Shown: positions 15,074 to 17,259 of the stretch, piece after piece | Numbering within the stretch: position 1 is the first letter of the stretch | Layout of the letters: every line of letters starts with the position of its first letter | From: Burkholderiales bacterium | GTDB taxonomy: Bacteria; Pseudomonadota; Gammaproteobacteria; Burkholderiales; Burkholderiaceae_C | Length of the DNA stretch: 17,259 bases | Assembly (NCBI GenBank): GCA_947450745.1 | Contig: CANFYD010000019.1 | Span: 1-17,259, forward strand | Reading direction: 5' to 3' | Made by a program: the position numbers and the translations under genes | The notes under the pieces: model-generated | Told to the model about the DNA's origin: nothing | Database searches by the model: none | The model's input: the letters and a program-made list of their open reading frames with translations, nothing else

Positions 15074-15103
15074 CAGGAGCTCAGCTCACCCGCGGAGCTC
15101 CTG
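15074..15103 (-). promoter_or_regulatory. Perfect 9-bp hairpin in the btuB leader
   Basis: On the minus strand CAGGAGCTC and GAGCTCCTG pair perfectly around a 12-nt loop, between the riboswitch and the btuB ATG. The stem contains AGGAG, the only Shine-Dalgarno-like sequence in the leader, but it is about 50 nt from the start. There is no U-run after it. It probably belongs to the riboswitch expression platform; whether it acts on transcription or translation cannot be told. Confidence 0.5.
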
Positions 15104-15108
15104 CGAAC

Positions 15109-15142
15109 GACCTGCGCGGACGAAAAAACGCCTGCGCAGATC
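15109..15142 (-). promoter_or_regulatory. 14-bp stem-loop with a U6 loop, just after the riboswitch
   Basis: On the minus strand two 14-nt arms (15142-15129 and 15122-15109) pair with one mismatch and two G-U pairs around a TTTTTT loop. The hairpin begins 4 nt after the riboswitch closing helix, so it is placed as an expression platform. The oligo-U sits in the loop and not after the stem, so as drawn it is not an intrinsic terminator. Confidence 0.55.
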
Positions 15143-15146
15143 ACGT

Positions 15147-15362
15147 TGTTGGCCGGTATCCGGGCTGGTGGACGTGACCCTTGTGTCCTTCCCAGCGCTG
15201 TTGAAGCGCCAGTGGAGCGAGTACAAGGGTTGGAGCTTCGACTTGAAAAGCTCTATCCACTTACCGTTGCGGGGACAGCTCAGGTTGGGCTTGCTCCGTG
15301 GGAGCGCGCCTTTCTGATTCCCGTTTAACTGCACGAGCGCAATGCCTGTGCGAGCACCAACA
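15147..15362 (-). ncRNA. Cobalamin (AdoCbl) riboswitch
   Basis: The untranslated leader of btuB shows the cobalamin riboswitch landmarks in order on the minus strand. The closing helix is TGTTGG-type (5' arm 15357-15362 with 3' arm 15147-15152). GGGAATC lies near 15317-15323, and the core AGCTGTCCCCGCAACGGTAA at 15261-15280 is followed by GTGG. CCACTGG is at 15209-15215 and CTGGGAAGGACAC at 15183-15195. The B12 box AGCCCGGATACCGGCC is at 15151-15166. These elements are diagnostic. The family senses adenosyl- or other cobalamins and represses downstream genes when the ligand is present. It lies between the two receptor genes, so it should control btuB and the genes after it. Confidence 0.95.
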
Positions 15363-15369
15363 GCCGAGG

Positions 15370-15375
15370 ATTCTA
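15370..15375 (-). promoter_or_regulatory. Putative -10 box for the riboswitch transcript
   Basis: On the minus strand this reads TAGAAT, five of six matches to TATAAT. It lies 7 bp before the riboswitch 5' closing helix, where a transcript start is expected. No good -35 (TTGACA) is present; the corresponding place is inside the GGCGGG tandem repeat. Confidence 0.35.
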
Positions 15376-15387
15376 ACTGGCGCTGTT

Positions 15388-15436
15388 GGCGGGATTTGGC
15401 GGGCTTAGGCGGGTTCGGCGGGTTTGGGCGGATTCG
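15388..15436 (+). repeat. GGCGGGNTT tandem repeat with G-quadruplex potential
   Basis: Five units of 9-10 bp (GGCGGGATTT, GGCGGGCTTA, GGCGGGTTC, GGCGGGTTT, GGGCGGATTC) run through the short gap between the upstream receptor's stop codon and the riboswitch. GGG tracts at 15391-15428 are separated by loops of 7, 7, 6 and 3 nt, which fits the usual G3N1-7 rule on the plus strand. This is the template strand for btuB transcription. The repeat overlaps the likely -35 region. Confidence 0.75.
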
Positions 15437-15438
15437 GC

Positions 15439-17259
15439 CTAGAAGCGCCAGCGCAGCGCTGCGTTGACGACGCGGCCGGCTTCCGGATAAATGCTCTCGG
15501 TCACGCCGGCCTGGCAGCTGAAGGCCTGCGTGAAGTAGCGGTGATCGGCCACGTTCACAACGCCCAGGCTCAGCTCGGCAGTGCCGACTTGGTAGGCATA
15601 GCGCAGGTCCAGCGTGGCGTAGGGCGACATCCGGCAGCTGTTCTCGAAGTCCGGGTGGCGCGCCGAGGCGTAGAACAGATTGGCCCCCAGGCGGTGGCGC
15701 TCGGCGATCTGCCAGTCGGCCCCGACGGAGGCTGTGCGCCGGGCGGTCAACGGCACCTGCTTGTCGGCGTAGGCACCCGACTGGAAGCGGGCATCGCGCC
15801 AAGCCAGGTTGCCACGCAGCTGCAGCGTCTTGCTGAGTGCGTGGCTCAGTTCGAGCTCCGCGCCTTGGTGACGGGTCGGCTCGAAATTGATGTTGGCACC
15901 GGCACCGAACGGCCCGATGGCGTTGGGGTCGTAACCGATCTCGTTCTTCAGCTGGTTGCGGTAGACGCGCAGCTCCACTTTGGAGGCGTCAACGCGCCAG
16001 CGCAGGCCCAGCTCGGTATCGTGCGAGGTTTGTGGCTGCAGCACCGCCTTGGGCGAGGTGAAGTTGTATTCATCGGCATTCGCCAAGCGGTAGCTGTCGC
16101 CGACGCGGGCAAAGGCGCTGAACGCAGCGGACAGCGGCTGCACCACGCCCAGCTCCCAGGCGTTTTGATGACCGTTCAAGCCCTGCGCGTCGCTGTTCGT
16201 TTTGTCGATTGATTCGCGGCGCACACCGGCGCTCAGCCGCGTGCCGCTGGCCAGCGTCAATTCGTCGCGGGCATAGAGCGCGCGGCTGGTCTGCTCGGCG
16301 CTGCCAAATGCCGTGGCGCGTTTCCACTTGCTGGCGTCCAGGCCGGTGATCAGGCTGTTCTGCAAGCCGCCGATCACGCTCTGGTAGCGGGCCCGCAAGG
16401 CCTGGTTGCTGGCGTTGACGTCGTAGTCGTAGGCATAGCCGCTGTAGATGCTGCGCAGCGCCTTGTCGCGCACGCCGGCGTCGAACGCCAACTCCACCTC
16501 ACCGAGCCGGGCTTCGGCCAACACGCTGCTGCGGCTGCTGCGGATATTGCCGTGGTCGTCGGGCGTGGTGGCTTGCTTGGGGTTAGCGCTGTACTGGGCC
16601 GCGCTGAGCGAGCCCGGCAGGTCGGCATCCAGCTCATCGCGCGAGTGCCGCAACACGACACGCAAGTCGTCGCGCCGCCATTGACCGGCAATCGACGCGC
16701 CCTTCACGTCGGAGCGGGCGTTGTCGCGGTAGTTGTCCGATTGGCGCTGGTTGGCTGCCACGTCGAGCGAAAACTCGCCTTGGCTCAGGGCGACGTTGGC
16801 GCGCAGCTCCCGCGTGCCCAGGCTGCCGGCGCTGCCGTAAACCTGGCCCTGCATATTGCGGCCTGGGCCAGCGCCGGACTTGGTGGTGATGATGATCACG
16901 CCGCCCGTGCCGCCCTCGCCATACAAGACCGTGCCGCTGCCGCGCAACACCTCGATGCGCTCCACCGTGTCGATGGCGATGCCGGCCAAGCGTGCGCCGC
17001 TGGTGTCGCCTTCATCCAGGCGCAGGCCATCGACGATGACGATCTGGTTGCTGCCGGAGGTGACGCCAAAGCCGCGCAAATCCAGCGCGTCGTCGGCACC
17101 GCCGGACAAATCCTGCCGGGTCTGCACGCCGAGCAATTTGCTGATGGCCTGGTTGATCGTGATGACGCCTGAGCGAGCGATGTCCTCTGCATTGATCACG
17201 CTGACGCCGAAGGGCAAGGTCAGCGCGTCTTGGCTGAAGCGCGTGCCGTTCACCATGAC
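15439..17259 (-). CDS. TonB-dependent receptor, 5' end cut by window edge
   Basis: 606 residues of a second TonB-dependent outer-membrane receptor, probably for corrinoids. The visible part begins inside the plug (NGTRFSQDALTLPFGVSVIN). It continues with LDLRGFGVTSGSNQIVIVDGLRLDEG and IERIEVLRGSGTVLYGEGGTGGVIII, the standard plug motifs. The barrel ends with VVNAALRWRF and the usual terminal Phe. Signal peptide and TonB box lie beyond the window; the ATG at 17256 is an internal Met, not the start. The C-terminal barrel has two Cys (NSCRMSP and FSCQAG) that might form a disulphide. It is clearly different from the neighbouring BtuB. Corrinoid specificity is inferred only from position next to the riboswitch; a siderophore role cannot be excluded. 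Confidence 0.88.
   Translation of the reverse strand, partial: VMVNGTRFSQDALTLPFGVSVINAEDIARSGVITINQAISKLLGVQTRQDLSGGADDALDLRGFGVTSGSNQIVIVDGLRLDEGDTSGARLAGIAIDTVERIEVLRGSGTVLYGEGGTGGVIIITTKSGAGPGRNMQGQVYGSAGSLGTRELRANVALSQGEFSLDVAANQRQSDNYRDNARSDVKGASIAGQWRRDDLRVVLRHSRDELDADLPGSLSAAQYSANPKQATTPDDHGNIRSSRSSVLAEARLGEVELAFDAGVRDKALRSIYSGYAYDYDVNASNQALRARYQSVIGGLQNSLITGLDASKWKRATAFGSAEQTSRALYARDELTLASGTRLSAGVRRESIDKTNSDAQGLNGHQNAWELGVVQPLSAAFSAFARVGDSYRLANADEYNFTSPKAVLQPQTSHDTELGLRWRVDASKVELRVYRNQLKNEIGYDPNAIGPFGAGANINFEPTRHQGAELELSHALSKTLQLRGNLAWRDARFQSGAYADKQVPLTARRTASVGADWQIAERHRLGANLFYASARHPDFENSCRMSPYATLDLRYAYQVGTAELSLGVVNVADHRYFTQAFSCQAGVTESIYPEAGRVVNAALRWRF

Overview
This GC-rich window most likely comes from a betaproteobacterium of the order Burkholderiales. 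The evidence is a Bug/TctC-type periplasmic binding protein, a Neisseria/Burkholderia-type porin, and a cobalamin gene order of the kind seen in that group. The taxon is inferred, because no rRNA or other marker gene is present.

Left part (1-2900). A porin cut by the window edge and a Bug-family solute-binding protein lie on the minus strand. An AT-rich 540 bp divergent intergenic region follows, then a plus-strand monohaem cytochrome c. After it comes a 270 bp non-coding stretch holding a degenerate repeat. The intergenic region before the cytochrome carries two copies of a 17-bp near-palindrome set 20 bp apart, which look like operators for an unknown regulator.

Centre and right (2904-17259). 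Everything here is on the minus strand and concerns vitamin B12. In transcription order it runs: a TonB-dependent receptor (partial), a cobalamin riboswitch, a BtuB-type outer-membrane receptor, cobU, a BtuF-like binding protein, a BtuC-like permease, a BtuD-like ATPase, cobB/cbiA, a 396 bp non-coding gap, then cobO, cbiB, cobC (threonine-phosphate decarboxylase), cobQ and cobT. Most neighbours overlap by 1-8 nt (ATGA, GTGA, TTGA or TGATG junctions), so translational coupling is likely. These overlaps also settle most of the starts, three of which are GTG or TTG.

The genes combine uptake of corrinoids across both membranes with the late steps of synthesis: a,c-diamidation, adenosylation, the remaining amidations, aminopropanol attachment, cobinamide kinase/guanylyltransferase, and lower-ligand activation. 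The corrin-ring genes, cobS (the final ribazole transferase) and the ribazole-phosphate phosphatase are absent from the window. They must be elsewhere or missing.

The least explained part is 8047-8442, between cobB and cobO. It has no convincing gene but is packed with inverted repeats, including a 24-bp stem whose only two imperfections would be G-U pairs in plus-strand RNA. It may be a dispersed palindromic element or a structured RNA. A GGCGGG tandem tract with G-quadruplex potential sits at the likely promoter of the riboswitch transcript. I found no CRISPR array, tRNA, rRNA, transposase gene or phage gene.
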